Positions 9,786 through 20,061 of a stretch of 64,000 bases of DNA are shown piece after piece. Both the position numbers and the translations under genes were made by a program. Positions within the stretch are counted from its first letter, which is position 1, and each line of letters begins with the position of its first letter. The notes beneath the pieces were generated by a model that was not told the DNA's origin, did not search any database, and saw only the letters and a program-made list of their open reading frames with translations. The DNA is taken from the NCBI GenBank assembly GCA_958299035.1, contig CATQJL010000112.1, positions 3,394,123 through 3,458,122 on the forward strand, written 5' to 3'. Origin of the DNA: Cylicocyclus nassatus. Lineage: Eukaryota; Nematoda; Chromadorea; Rhabditida; Strongylidae.

Positions 9786-12477
9786 GTTCAATTGTTTTAA
9801 GCCGTAACAGGTTTTTAAAGGAACACTTTATTTACTGTCCGACGTTTCGGCTGAATGCCGTCTTCAGGGGCCTGAAAGCGAGTCAATCACTCTTTGATCA
9901 AACGATCTAGACCACCAGACACTTCCTACAAATGGTACATTTGACTCATCTATTGTGACGCAGATAAGTTCTCAAGTTGAACAGCTTACCAAGTGTTCCT
10001 GGTGAGGAGCGTAAGGGTGTTAGCTCTCTCTGACGGTCGCCCACAGCAGATGATGACAAAATGAGCGGTCCGAATAAGTACGACACGCTTAAATAGTGTA
10101 GGCTACTCATAGCTCGCAAAATGGTAGAAACGGCTTCAGATCACTAGTGATAGACAAATGTTCGTTCTTGCTGTTCATTTTAGGATTACGGGCAAGTATG
10201 AATGAAGCCTCTAACGCTTTTCGAGCAGCAATATGTTCTTCGACAGTCAAAATGCAACACTGGATTTCGAAATCATCTCCTCCATGGTCCTCTTTCCTGT
10301 GCTTTCCAAGAGGGCTTACGAGACTTTGCCTTCTCTTACTCGCCAGATGTTCGCTGACACGTACATGAAGTGGTCGACCAGTTTCGCCTATGTAAATGGC
10401 ATGGCATATCTTACATTCTAGCTGGTAAATCACTCCGCATTTCGAACAGTCTCCTAACCTCTCATTCGTGCAAACAACGCAGTCTTGCATTACGCATTGT
10501 CTGTCATACAATCTATTGCGGACCAATTGCTTTTTGATGTTGTCTTGGGGTATGTTCACTAAAACAACATCATCCGCCAATTGCGCTTGTACTAGACATT
10601 GCTTAAAAGCGTTGCTTACTCTATCGGACACGAACGGTAAGCATAGCGATATACGTGGTCGAGTCTGACTGCTAGCGTTCGCGCATGTTCTCTTGCGAGA
10701 TCTGGACTGCAGTTGGTAACCATTCTTGACAACTATCTCGTATGCCAGCTTCGTAGATTCTAGTCTTTCAACTTCACCGCTGCAAACATCGCGCGCTGTT
10801 TCAAACATATTGCGAATAATCGCTCGTTTTACAGCAGATGGATGCGCAGATGTGGCATGCAGAATTATATTCTTAGAACTCTCCTTCCGATACCATTTGA
10901 CGTGTGCTGCTCCGTTTTCCAACATCATTTGTGTATTTAGATATGGTAGCCAGCCATCGTGTGGTCTCTGTCTTGTCAAGCTGATGTACCGTGATTGTTC
11001 ATTGAGGATTCTTAAGCACTCATCCATTTCGGATTGAGTTGCAGTAGCAATGTAACAATCATCGATGTAACGGCAGTACATCAGGGGACATCGTGATAAT
11101 ACCGGCTCCTCTATTTTGCTCATAAAGCAAATAGCGAGCGCGGGCGCTAGTCTTTGTCCCATCGCTAGTCCTCTTAGTTGTGCATAATATTGTCCCGACC
11201 ATTTGAAGACGTTGCATGCCAGGCATTCCTTGACCAAGGAGATGATGCGCGCTTTACTGAGCCCGTATGTTTCCATATTGGTAATATGTGAATCGAGCAG
11301 CTCAGAGAGCGCTTGTAAGGCGTCATTATTGGACACATTAGTGTATAATGACGTAACATCAAATGACTCCATTACGCAATTCTGGTCAAAGTGCGTTTTG
11401 CGTAGTTGATCAAGGAAGCGGCCTGTGTTCGGCAAATGGGCGGGGATCTTACATAAGAGTTGACTAACGATCTTGCTAAGGAACCACGAAATTCTGTCAG
11501 TTGGCCCACCTACACAGCTGATTATTGGTCGAATTTTGCAAGACGCAGCGGTCACATCTCGTGGATCAGTCAAGTCGAGTTTGTGTGTCTTTACGAGACT
11601 ATAAAAGACAGGACAAGCCGGATTTTCAATTTTAAGCCTACTGAGAAACTTTTCATCTAGTCCCGCTTGCTTTCCGATCATCATCCAGATGTGATTGAGT
11701 CGCTTGCTTTGAGAAAGGAATTCTTTTTCGGTTGAGCGACGATAAACTGTAGCATCTGATAGATGAAGTTCAGTTATGTTGCGATCGAGCGTTTGCGGCA
11801 TAATAACGAACTCGCCTCCCTTGTCACTAACAGTGAGACGAAAAGTGCCGTTGGAAGTCAATTCACGCAGCTCCTTGAAACCCTGCCTTTGCGCATATGT
11901 TAAATTAGACTGTTACATACCACGATGTTTGTTAAGAACATTCAAAATTCCTGCCGACAGTATACGAAGTTTAACATCCGCTTCATGACAAGGATCGGTC
12001 TCTTTGTAAAAGGATGATGGAAAAGGAATAGGAGGAAGTACCCTTTTACATTGGACAGAGGGAGATTGCAAGTTGTTATCGTGCCTGGTTTTTGCGCGCA
12101 ACTGATCTCTAAACCGCTGCAAGGATCCTAGAACTTTGCGATATACCATGGAGTTGACCGTTTGTGTAGGCGCGAAGGATGGTCCTAAGCTGAGTAGGTC
12201 TAATGCGTTGGCAGATACATGAACATTGCCTATGACAGTGACCCTGGCCGTTTCATTAGTCGTATGTGGAGCTAAATGAGTAGAAGACCGTTGGTTCACT
12301 GGATGGTGTTCAACACTGAGTTGACTTAATTCATGTTCACTAGAGAGTATGTCAAATTTCTTACGGAGTTTGGATTTGGCGTCAGATCGTATAGACTCGC
12401 AGATCCGTCTTGACGCGCTCTCAATCCTCTTCCATGTGTATTCATTCAACAATCTGCGACACGCTTCTTCTTTCGAC
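9786..12477 (-). mobile_element. Penelope-like retroelement (RT + GIY-YIG)
   Basis: A PLE on the minus strand. Its 3' boundary is read by comparison with the duplicate at 51400-51490: both copies share sequence through CCACTA(C/T)ACTT, after which only this copy continues into PLE DNA (9786). The 3' flank contains CTGAAGACGGCATTCAGCCG AAACGTCGG and an AATAAA-like stretch. The 5' side ends at a palindromic junction (12478-12503) with a second, opposite-strand PLE piece and then an assembly gap, so the true 5' end is unknown. Inverted and tandem partial copies are usual for PLEs. Confidence 0.85.
10107..11861 (-). CDS. PLE reverse transcriptase / GIY-YIG endonuclease
   Basis: 584 codons encoding a self-mobilising retroelement enzyme that would prime and copy its own RNA. 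RT motif A SFDVTSLYTN is at about residues 166-175, motif B GLAMGQRLAP at 231-240, and the catalytic box YIDD at 265-268. After a linker, a Cys-rich stretch (CVVC...CSKC) precedes GVIYQLECKICHAIYIGETG at about 476-494 with RVSEH near 501, the GIY-YIG nuclease core. This order is diagnostic of Penelope-like elements. The frame continues upstream into 11913-12480 but is separated by one TAA at 11913, so the methionine at 11861 is just the first after that stop. The catalytic residues look intact. Confidence 0.9.
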   Translation of the reverse strand: MTSNGTFRLTVSDKGGEFVIMPQTLDRNITELHLSDATVYRRSTEKEFLSQSKRLNHIWMMIGKQAGLDEKFLSRLKIENPACPVFYSLVKTHKLDLTDPRDVTAASCKIRPIISCVGGPTDRISWFLSKIVSQLLCKIPAHLPNTGRFLDQLRKTHFDQNCVMESFDVTSLYTNVSNNDALQALSELLDSHITNMETYGLSKARIISLVKECLACNVFKWSGQYYAQLRGLAMGQRLAPALAICFMSKIEEPVLSRCPLMYCRYIDDCYIATATQSEMDECLRILNEQSRYISLTRQRPHDGWLPYLNTQMMLENGAAHVKWYRKESSKNIILHATSAHPSAVKRAIIRNMFETARDVCSGEVERLESTKLAYEIVVKNGYQLQSRSRKRTCANASSQTRPRISLCLPFVSDRVSNAFKQCLVQAQLADDVVLVNIPQDNIKKQLVRNRLYDRQCVMQDCVVCTNERLGDCSKCGVIYQLECKICHAIYIGETGRPLHVRVSEHLASKRRQSLVSPLGKHRKEDHGGDDFEIQCCILTVEEHIAARKALEASFILARNPKMNSKNEHLSITSDLKPFLPFCEL

Positions 12478-12480
12478 TCG
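11913..12480 (-). pseudogene. PLE N-terminal domain, cut off by one stop
   Basis: Same reading frame as the RT ORF and separated from it by a single TAA (NKHRGM-stop-QSNLTYAQRQGF). It contains ANALDLLSLGPSFAPTQ, a block typical of the region ahead of RT in PLE proteins, then GSLQRFRDQLRAK and PPIPFPSSFYKE. The coding sequence runs up to the palindrome at 12478; codons beyond that belong to the inverted second copy read antisense, so the true N-terminus is missing. One base would account for the break, so a sequencing error or recent inactivation are both possible. Confidence 0.7.
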
Positions 12481-12503
12481 CACTTCAATCGATTGAAGTG
12501 CGA
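12478..12503. repeat. Perfect 26-bp palindrome at inverted PLE junction
   Basis: The sequence TCGCACTTCAATC followed by its exact reverse complement. The left side continues as minus-strand PLE N-terminal coding DNA, and the right side as plus-strand internal PLE coding DNA starting KCDAQRQGFKELREL. It is a fold-back breakpoint between two PLE copies. Confidence 0.9.
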
Positions 12504-12607
12504 TGCGCAAAGGCAGGGTTTCAAGGAGCTGCGTGAATTGACTTCCAACGGCACTATTCGTCTCACTGTTAGTGACAAGGGAGTACTCTGCGTTGATACC
12601 ACTGCTT
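12495..12607 (+). pseudogene. Second PLE fragment, opposite strand
   Basis: Plus-strand translation AQRQGFKELRELTSNGTIRL then TVSDKG matches residues just before and at the start of the minus-strand RT ORF (AQRQGFKELRELTSNGTFRL). It runs into the N gap at 12608, so its extent is unknown. Confidence 0.8.
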
Positions 12608-13107
12608 NNNNNNNNNNNNNNNNNNNNNNNNNNNNNNNNNNNNNNNNNNNNNNNNNNNNNNNNNNNNNNNNNNNNNNNNNNNNNNNNNNNNNNNNNNNNN
12701 NNNNNNNNNNNNNNNNNNNNNNNNNNNNNNNNNNNNNNNNNNNNNNNNNNNNNNNNNNNNNNNNNNNNNNNNNNNNNNNNNNNNNNNNNNNNNNNNNNNN
12801 NNNNNNNNNNNNNNNNNNNNNNNNNNNNNNNNNNNNNNNNNNNNNNNNNNNNNNNNNNNNNNNNNNNNNNNNNNNNNNNNNNNNNNNNNNNNNNNNNNNN
12901 NNNNNNNNNNNNNNNNNNNNNNNNNNNNNNNNNNNNNNNNNNNNNNNNNNNNNNNNNNNNNNNNNNNNNNNNNNNNNNNNNNNNNNNNNNNNNNNNNNNN
13001 NNNNNNNNNNNNNNNNNNNNNNNNNNNNNNNNNNNNNNNNNNNNNNNNNNNNNNNNNNNNNNNNNNNNNNNNNNNNNNNNNNNNNNNNNNNNNNNNNNNN
13101 NNNNNNN
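12608..13107. other. Assembly gap (500 N)
   Basis: Unresolved bases. The gap falls inside an inverted PLE arrangement that would be hard to assemble. Confidence 1.
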
Positions 13108-13785
13108 GCTGCTCGCCATGTCTCGACAATCGACGACCTTGTCTTCGTCTGACGGATCTTCTAGGAACAATAATGTTTATAACTTCGGAAATCTTCTGCA
13201 AAACAGCGCTCTTTGGTCGTACTAGTCCTATGTATTAGCAAAAAAGATATTTTTTTTAATATTGTTGGCCGAGAGCCATGACTAAAAGCTCAAGAGATTT
13301 TGCCATGGCTACGATATTTGCTGTTCAAAATACCAAAATTTGCATGATGTTTGTGTACCTGGATTATGTTTTCGCGCTGCAATATTAGTGTAATTGGATT
13401 CATAGTTGACATGAATTTTAATACTTCGACAAGAACATTTTGCATGGACCGTTGGTTTTATTCAACAGGAAAATATACCAAGTTGAAGATTTTGCTCTTG
13501 CAGGTTCTACAAGTCGTTTTGGAAAGCTAATTTATTTGAAAAAAGGATCCTACGCTTTCGAGAAAAAATATTTTTGGTATCTATGTATGCTGATAAGGTC
13601 TTGCTTAGAGGTTCACAAAATTGCCTAAAGGTCGCAATATTTTTCGCTATCATTAGTATAATAGTATTAGTAGTATTATTAGTATCCCTTACAGGCTCTG
13701 AAGAAATCGATCTGCCAAAAAGTCAGCCGTGGGGTGAATAAATCAGTAACCAACGTGTATGGCTTAAAAAAAAACACACAAAGTA
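13108..13785. other. Unassigned intergenic DNA
   Basis: No gene is supported. It holds a short run of TAG/TATTAG repeats near 13655-13690. It does not resemble the corresponding part of the second duplicate copy, so the 9.8-13.8 kb stretch interrupts the segmental duplication. Confidence 0.5.
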
Positions 13786-15171
13786 TTAGGTTGTCCCGCA
13801 AGTTTTGTCGTTTTTTCCCATCGCTCACTTAAACCCACAGAACACCAACTCATGGAAGGTCTGGGTATCATTTTAAAGAGATTTTCATCCTCTTTCTTAC
13901 AGCTATATTCACTCTCTGATTTACCCTGTCTTCGCAATGTTATCGCCATGGCTTTTTGAGCAGCTCAGCAGTAACCCCAAATTTTCTGAATTTTAAAATT
14001 TTTTCTCCTGCTACTTTCGAAAAGCGCTAATGACTATCATGTAGAGCCATTCTTCGGCTACATTACACTTTTTTTAGATTACATGGGTCACGCTTATCAA
14101 GTCCTAAATAATTATTTATTTCAAAAAAATCACCGCTTTTTGATTACGTCTACCACGTAAAATCACCGAAAATTCCAAAAAGCTGCTTTTTCAAAACAAT
14201 CAAACTTGGATGTGTTTCATAAATAACGTTTATTAGCAATCAAGTTTCAATTCGCAAAGATTCCAGAAGCTTTCATGTTTTTGCCGCAGTTGCGTGTTCC
14301 ATGGTTTTGCCAGAAATCGAGACCTCCGAAAAAATAATTCTTTGAAGCTAGAAACAGCAACTTAGGGGATCTAAAAAGATTACCGTATAGCCCGAGAATT
14401 GTTCTATTTGTTCCATGCTTAGTCCTTTCCAAAACGTTGGAATAAAACTTTTAAAAATTAGCCTAGCTTTGAGCAGATAAAAATGACGAGTGAAGATTTC
14501 TGGCAATTATCAAAAAAAACCATACAGGATCTTGACTCCTAAATGTAACCCTAAAAAAGAGAAGGAAAAGCTGCATCGAGTACATGTTGAAACTCATACA
14601 GGTCTTCATTGTGCGTGGTTTTATAGTGGTTTGAAAAAACCGACAAAACTTTCGGGACAACCTAATATTAGTACAACAGCACAAAAAAGGCCCGAATGAG
14701 TTTCAACATGGATTCGATGCAGCTTTTCCTTTTCTTTCTTATGGAATTTTCCAACCAAACTCTTGTGCGCTTTTTATGATAATTGTTAAAATTCTCTGCC
14801 GATCAATTAAATCTGGCCAAAGTTAGGCTAATTTTTAAAAATTTCATTACAAAATTTCAGAAAGGATTAAGTATGGCACAAATAGAACAATTCTTGGACA
14901 ATGCAGTAGTATCATTAGATTCTCCTAGCCTGCTGTTTTAGCTTCAAAATTATTTCTTCGGAGGTCTCGATTTTGGCAAATTCATGAATCATGCAGCTGC
15001 TGCAAATACACGAAAGCTTTTGAAGTTTCTGCGAATTGAAACATAATTTTTATTGAGCATTATTTATGCAAGATGACGAAGTTTGATTTGCCTTGAAAAG
15101 CAGCTTTTTGGAATTTTCGGTAAATTTACGTGATAAACGTAATCAAAAAGTCGCTTTTTTTTAATTAAATA

Positions 15172-16117
15172 TTAGGTCGTCCCGAAAGTATTTTCGCTTT
15201 TTTCAAACGGTAGCCACAATCGATGGAACAAACCTTTCTAAGAGATCTTGGTAGCGTTCGATGCAGAATTTTATTCTCTTTCTAATGTTCACGAAATTGT
15301 TGCAAAATATTCAATGAGCTTTAAGAAAATGACCAAAGTCTGCGACCCATGCTTTTTGAGATGGTCATGTTTCACGATTTTTTAAAACTTTCATATCAAT
15401 CCTCAGAAGGAGTTCAACTAACGATTCGATAGAGTAGACCTCATAAAGATTTTTTAACAAAGCCATCGAATTTTGGCAGTCCCACCTCAGCCACAAACGC
15501 ATCAAACATCAGTAGTTACTCGGAATTTCAAGCTTTCAAGATGATATGCGACTTAATATTGAATTTATAAAGCAAATGAGAGTTTACGGATTCGAAATAT
15601 CAATTTCGAGTTTTCCGGGTACAGCCTGGGGCTCCTTAAAAAAATGAATTGTGATGATTTTATCCCCGAAAACTAAACGAATCGAAAACAAAAAACACCC
15701 ATTAGAAAGAAGAGAAAATGCTGCATCAAACAGCACCCGAGCTGCTCTTCCTTTGATGTTCTACAAGGATTTAGCTGTTCAAGTGTGGAAATCGGTAGCA
15801 TCAGTCAAAATTCTATTAAAAATGTATGACAAGCTATGGAAAAGAGAAAAAAGTTGCACTGTATTCTATGAGGTTCACTCTATCGAATCGTTACTTGAAC
15901 TCCTTCTGAGGATTGATACAAAAGTTTTAAAAAATCGTGAAACATGACCATCTCAAAAAGCATGGGTCGCAGACTTTGGTTATTTTCTTAAAGCTCATAA
16001 GCATTAGAAAGAGAATAAAATTCTGCATCGAACGCTACCAAGATCTCTTAGAAAGGTTTGTTCCATCGATTGTGGCTACCGTTTGAAAAAAGCGAAAATA
16101 CTTTCGGGACGACCTAA
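15172..16117. mobile_element. Foldback mariner-like element nested in 13786-17389
   Basis: Terminal repeats TTAGGTCGTCCCGAAAGTAT on both ends, with arms mirrored for hundreds of bases (GATGCAGAATTTTATTCTCTT; ATGCTTTTTGAGATGGTCAT) and TA on both sides (15170-15171 and 16118-16119). About 946 bp. It is the same subfamily as 52430-53445. Short ORFs inside are arms read in either direction, not genes. Confidence 0.85.
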
Positions 16118-16165
16118 TAAATAATTATAGCGGACATGGGAGCGTGGCCCATGTAGTCTAAAATA

Positions 16166-17112
16166 TTAGGCTGTCAAGAAAATAATGTCGGTTTTTATTT
16201 GCTTGCTTTAAGAAAGCAACCAGACTCAACCCAACAAAGGGTAAGGGGTACTGTTCGATAGGGGAAAGCAAGCTCTACAAGATGGCACTCATGTCTTTGC
16301 GCCATGCTCGATCCACGGAGAGTTCGAACTCAAAATCTAAAGATTTCCAAATGCCCAAAAAATCGAAAAAAATCAGATCTTGGTCCAAACAGTTTCTACG
16401 GACCTCCCACTCGCTCACGTCAATACTATCGATATCTGATATCCATATGTGCGATTGCCGTATTTTTTCCTTAACTAGAAACTGAGAAAACGGAAATTTC
16501 CCCGATTTTCTCAAAGCAATGCTGAGCCGTTTTTGCATATTTAGTTCTATACTACAAGCCTAGGTAAGCATAACTGTAGGTTTTCAGCCTATTTCGAGCG
16601 GTACTTTTTGAGAAATGTCGATTTTGGCACTGAAACTGAAACGAAAAAATCCGAATTCGTTATTTTTCGAAAACTACCGCTTGGAATGGGCTGAAAATCT
16701 ACGGTCATACTTACCTTGGCTTGTAGTATAGAACTACATATGCAAAAACGGCTCAGCATTGCTTTGAGAAAATCGAGAAAATTTTCGTTTTCTCAGTTTC
16801 TAGTCAAGGAAAAAATACGGCAATCGCACATATGGATATCAGATATCGGTAGTATTGATGTGAGCGAGTGGGAGGTCCGTAGAAATTATTTGGACGAAGA
16901 TCTGATTTTTTTCGATTTTTTGCGCATTTGGAAATCTTTGGGTTTTGGGTTTGAACTCTCCGTGGATCGAGCATGGCGCAAAGACATGAGTGTCATCTTG
17001 TAGAGCTTGCTTTGCTCTATCGAACAGTACCCCTTACCCTTTGTTGGATTGAGTCTGGTTGCTTTGTTTAAGCAAGCAAATAAAAACCGACATTATTTTC
17101 TTGACAACCTAA
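16166..17112. mobile_element. Near-perfect foldback element nested in 13786-17389
   Basis: TTAGGCTGTCAAGAAAATAA at the left and its near-exact mirror at the right, TA-flanked (16164-16165, 17113-17114), 947 bp. The two arms are so alike that both yield almost the same translated ORF (…LSIALRKSGKF… / …LSIALRKSRKF…). The centre is near 16640. Arm identity suggests recent formation or correction. The same subfamily is at 35241-36174. Confidence 0.9.
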
Positions 17113-17565
17113 TAGATGCAATGTAGTCAAAGATTTGCTCTTTGTAACGGTTATCAGCGCTCTTTGGAGCAACAGGATAAAAATTTCACAGGAAAGGTGG
17201 CGTTACTGCTGAACTGCGTTAAAAGCCATGGCGATAACATCGTAGAGACAGGGTAGATCAGAGAGCAAATACAACTATGAGAAAGAGGATAAAAATCTGA
17301 GTCAAATGCTTTCTAATTGTTCCATGGATTAGTGTTCTGCGAGTTTGGTGAGCGATGAAAAAACGGACAAAACTTTTGGGACAACTTTATACAAAAATGC
17401 AAAAAAATCCCTGGTCTCCCATATTCGTTGTTCGTGTAACTTCTTCACAAAGACACTGAACTAACAACATTGATTTTGGTTAATGAATCATCAATTTTAC
17501 TAGCTTCTTTACAATTTCTTCCAAAATTGCAATTGTTAAAGTTCGTACACATCGGTTTGAATTTC

Positions 17566-17874
17566 CTAAAGCCAACATATTTTCTTATTTGAGCTGTGCT
17601 GAAAGCGCAGAATTTTATCTTTGTCCTTTTTTCCTATATTCAAGCTAGAAGTCAGTATCTGTGCAGACGATTTCACACTAATCGTCATTTTTCCTCTTTT
17701 AAAATTCCACATGTGTGTTTTTGACAAGTATAATTTGCCTTTCTGCAACGATGAAATGCCGCCAACGTTATGCGAGTTGGAAAGCATGCACAAGAAACAT
17801 ATGGAAAGAAATGCTAAGAATTCGTGTAACATTATTATTAAGAACCGAAACAATGGCATAGAGAGCGCTTTCAC
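17566..17874 (-). CDS. Candidate secreted-protein first exon
   Basis: Minus-strand frame MKALSMPLFRFLIIMLHEFL... has a signal-peptide-like start. The paralogue (54751-54939, minus) keeps the same start and frame (MKALPMPLFLFLIIIIHEFL) through GGISSLQK.KLYLS.TH, with a length difference of exactly three bases. That pattern suggests past coding constraint. After TH...F the copies diverge, so only roughly the first 60 codons are credible. Function unknown. Confidence 0.3.
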   Translation of the reverse strand: MKALSMPLFRFLIIMLHEFLAFLSICFLCMLSNSHNVGGISSLQKGKLYLSKTHMWNFKRGKMTISVKSSAQILTSSLNIGKKDKDKILRFQHSSNKKICWL

Positions 17875-18427
17875 ATGGATGATTCATGAAAAACATTCTG
17901 CAGCATGAAGATTGCGACTAAAACATGAACTTATTTATAAAGCTGTGTGCAAATTTCGTAAGTCTACATTGAAGAAAAGAAATGGCTTCTTCTAGTATGA
18001 TTTAAAAGCTCTACAAAACTGCAAATTCACATCCAATAAGCCTTGGATATTATTACATATTCATACTTTATTGATAGTTAATTTCTCACGGTTTAAGTGG
18101 CTCTTACGGTAGTATTTAGGGAGGTTTCCTGATCTTGCAAGTAAAGGCAAATTTACAAAAACGAACATTTTTCGTTCTCAGTGTTAGATGAAGCCCTCTA
18201 GTCATCATTTTGATTTGGAAGAGTCTCAAACTCACCAAAGCTCCTCTTGATAGTCTAAACGTGCTTTTGTCGTAAAGGAAAATTTTCAAGCCATTTTCTT
18301 ATCTACCTGACTTTTGCTGTTACACTAAGTACAGTACTTGTCAAAAGCAGTGACTCCCTTCGACAGGTTTGTTTCAAATACTCTGTTCTTAAATGGAAAA
18401 GCTCTAGCAGTTGCAGTGACCTCTTAC

Positions 18428-18614
18428 CGTAGTAATACAGTAATGCAGAGATTTGAATGGCTGATACTACTATAATTACAAGGTACAGAACTTTAGTATT
18501 TCTTGAGGAGATAGAAAACTGATCACTATGTGAGCACATTTTTTCAACCGCCTGGTTTCTATTATGCACATGCCGATGATGTAGGCGCAGAATATCAAAT
18601 CGATTAGATGTTTT
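18428..18614 (-). CDS. Possible p24/TMED-like C-terminal exon
   Basis: A 187-nt exon candidate between TTTGTTTAG (18615-18622) and donor GTAAGAG (18421-18427). It encodes RFDILRLHHRHVHNRNQAVE, then SSRNTKVLYLVIIVVSAIQI with one hydrophobic transmembrane span. The order (coiled region, NT(K/R)VLY, membrane span) recalls the end of p24 cargo receptors, but no GOLD domain or KKXX tail was confirmed. The duplicate near 58640-58910 has a stop in this frame, so that copy is dead. The assignment is tentative; any single-pass protein would fit. Confidence 0.3.
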
Positions 18615-19420
18615 CTAAACAAATAAAAATCACTTGGTTTAAGATCAAAGCAAAAGATAGCTTCGAGAAAAACGCTCTATCATTTAACTCTTTTTCAACT
18701 TTTTACCCCCTGGCTGAAAACGAAGTTAACTTGATATTTTTCTGACCATGTGCGTGTAATGAAGGAAAGACGACTATATGATGATGCTCGTCATAAGCAA
18801 ATGCTTCGATAATGTTGTTATGGACGAGTATCAACAAAAGATGCTGTTGTCGTAGCATTCGCTATAGTAGAAGAATTGGAGCTTAATTGATTTCGTACAT
18901 AACGCTTATGTATGAGATAAAAAGCGAAAGAATTGGGGGGGGGGGGGGGGAGGGTGTAAGTGGGAGTTGAGGGAGGTGGAAGCGGATGAGAGTAAGTAAA
19001 ACTCAATTTGTCGATATGTTTTTGACGAAATTGATAGAGTGCATAAGTCTATTTTTAGTTACAGCTATAGAGCTTATTTTTAGCGAATTCCCTTGGTTGC
19101 TCATTTACAAACTTATTTTTTTACTTACAAACTTGTCTTTTGCCATGAACGGTATAGTCAAGAAGGAAAGCTTCCGTCAAACGTTCATCTCAAATCTAGA
19201 AACCCTGTACTAAAAACTGAAAAGCATCAGGGCCTACCTCAGGTAGACAAGATCCAAGTGATGATGACCTTCATAAGCTTTTGATTTTGCCAATTTCCCT
19301 CCTCTCCCTCCCTTTGCCGGAATCTCTTCGGACGAGAGCGTGGAATTTTTTTGGTGGAACGGTCGGAAAAACCACCAAGATTCTAAGGTGGTCTGGGTTT
19401 TCAAAAGGCCCAAAAAGGTC

Positions 19421-19743
19421 CAACCCTCCCGCTTCCGCCCTTCCCTCATGCATGCTGTCGCTTCTCCATAATTATTTTTCAGTCACTTTTCAAAAACTCC
19501 AGAACGCGGCTTTTTTTTGGTAGTCATGATGATAAAATTCACTTTCTGGACTTTCAAGGGAGCAATTCAAAGAAATAGCTATCCAACCCTCCCGCTTCCG
19601 CCCTTCCCTCATGCATGCTGTCGCTTCTCCATAATTATTTTTCAGTCACTTTTCAAAAACTCCAGAACGCGGCTTTTTTTTGGTAGTCATGATGATAAAA
19701 TTCACTTTCTGGACTTTCAAGGGAGCAATTCAAAGGAATAGCT
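19421..19743. repeat. 163-bp direct tandem duplication
   Basis: The unit starting CAACCCTCCCGCTTCCGCCC at 19421 repeats from 19584 almost identically, including the run GCGGCTTTTTTTTGG. The paralogous segment (about 60560-60715) has a single unit, so the duplication happened in copy A only. Confidence 0.9.
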
Positions 19744-19923
19744 ATAGAACTTCAATAAAATGCGGATAAACAGATTAGAGCAGAAATTAACATTGATTCT
19801 AAGTCATTGTTCACTAAAATACTCACAAAGTATTCGTACATGCAGAATAGACGGGGATAAATGAGATCGCATATGAAAGCAGAGTTGTTTTTGGTGTTAA
19901 AGTTTCATCAGAACCATACGAGA

Positions 19924-20061
19924 CGATATACACGATTTGCTGTCACATTCGGTAAATCTCTGAGCAGTGATTGAATGGACAGGTGTGCCATTGAAAAGTG
20001 GCAGATGTGAAAACGAAATCTCGCCGCGGTGTCATAACTTCGTAAAGCAAGAAAGTGGACG
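19924..20061. other. 138-bp block nearly identical between duplicates
   Basis: Differs from 60896-61033 at only two positions, while flanking duplicate DNA is clearly more diverged and carries indels. On the minus strand one frame is open in both copies (…FLLYEVMTPRRDFVFTSATF…) and the Y codon difference (TAC/TAT) is silent there. A plus-strand frame (EWTGVPLKSGRCENEISPRC) is also open. It could be an exon, a structured RNA or a gene-conversion tract. Confidence 0.6.

Larger units (their letters stand above)
13786..17389. mobile_element. Composite mariner-like foldback element
   Basis: Begins TTAGGTTGTCCCGCAAGT after TA (13784-13785) and ends, reversed, TAAAGTTGTCCCAAAAGT before TA (17390-17391). 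The left arm is mirrored in the right arm through GCCATGGCGATAACAT, ACATGGG..., and CCAAAAAGCTGCTTTT. The right arm is split by two further TA-flanked elements (15172-16117 and 16166-17112); removing them restores arm continuity. Near the centre (14645-14665) another copy of the ITR is present. No transposase ORF is readable. It is absent from the corresponding place at 54425. Confidence 0.75.

Noticed and set aside
12349..13225. Long ORFs of 210-267 codons across the gap
   Set aside because: They consist mostly of N codons; only the short PLE-like stretch before the gap is meaningful.
16275..17003. Two similar ORFs (87 and 95 codons) on opposite strands
   Set aside because: They are the two arms of one inverted repeat read in opposite directions, not a gene pair.
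18936..18950. Long G runs (also 9103, 28085, 31118, 42397, 50808) as quadruplex regulators
   Set aside because: Homopolymer G tracts are scattered in repeats and intergenic DNA without consistent position relative to genes.
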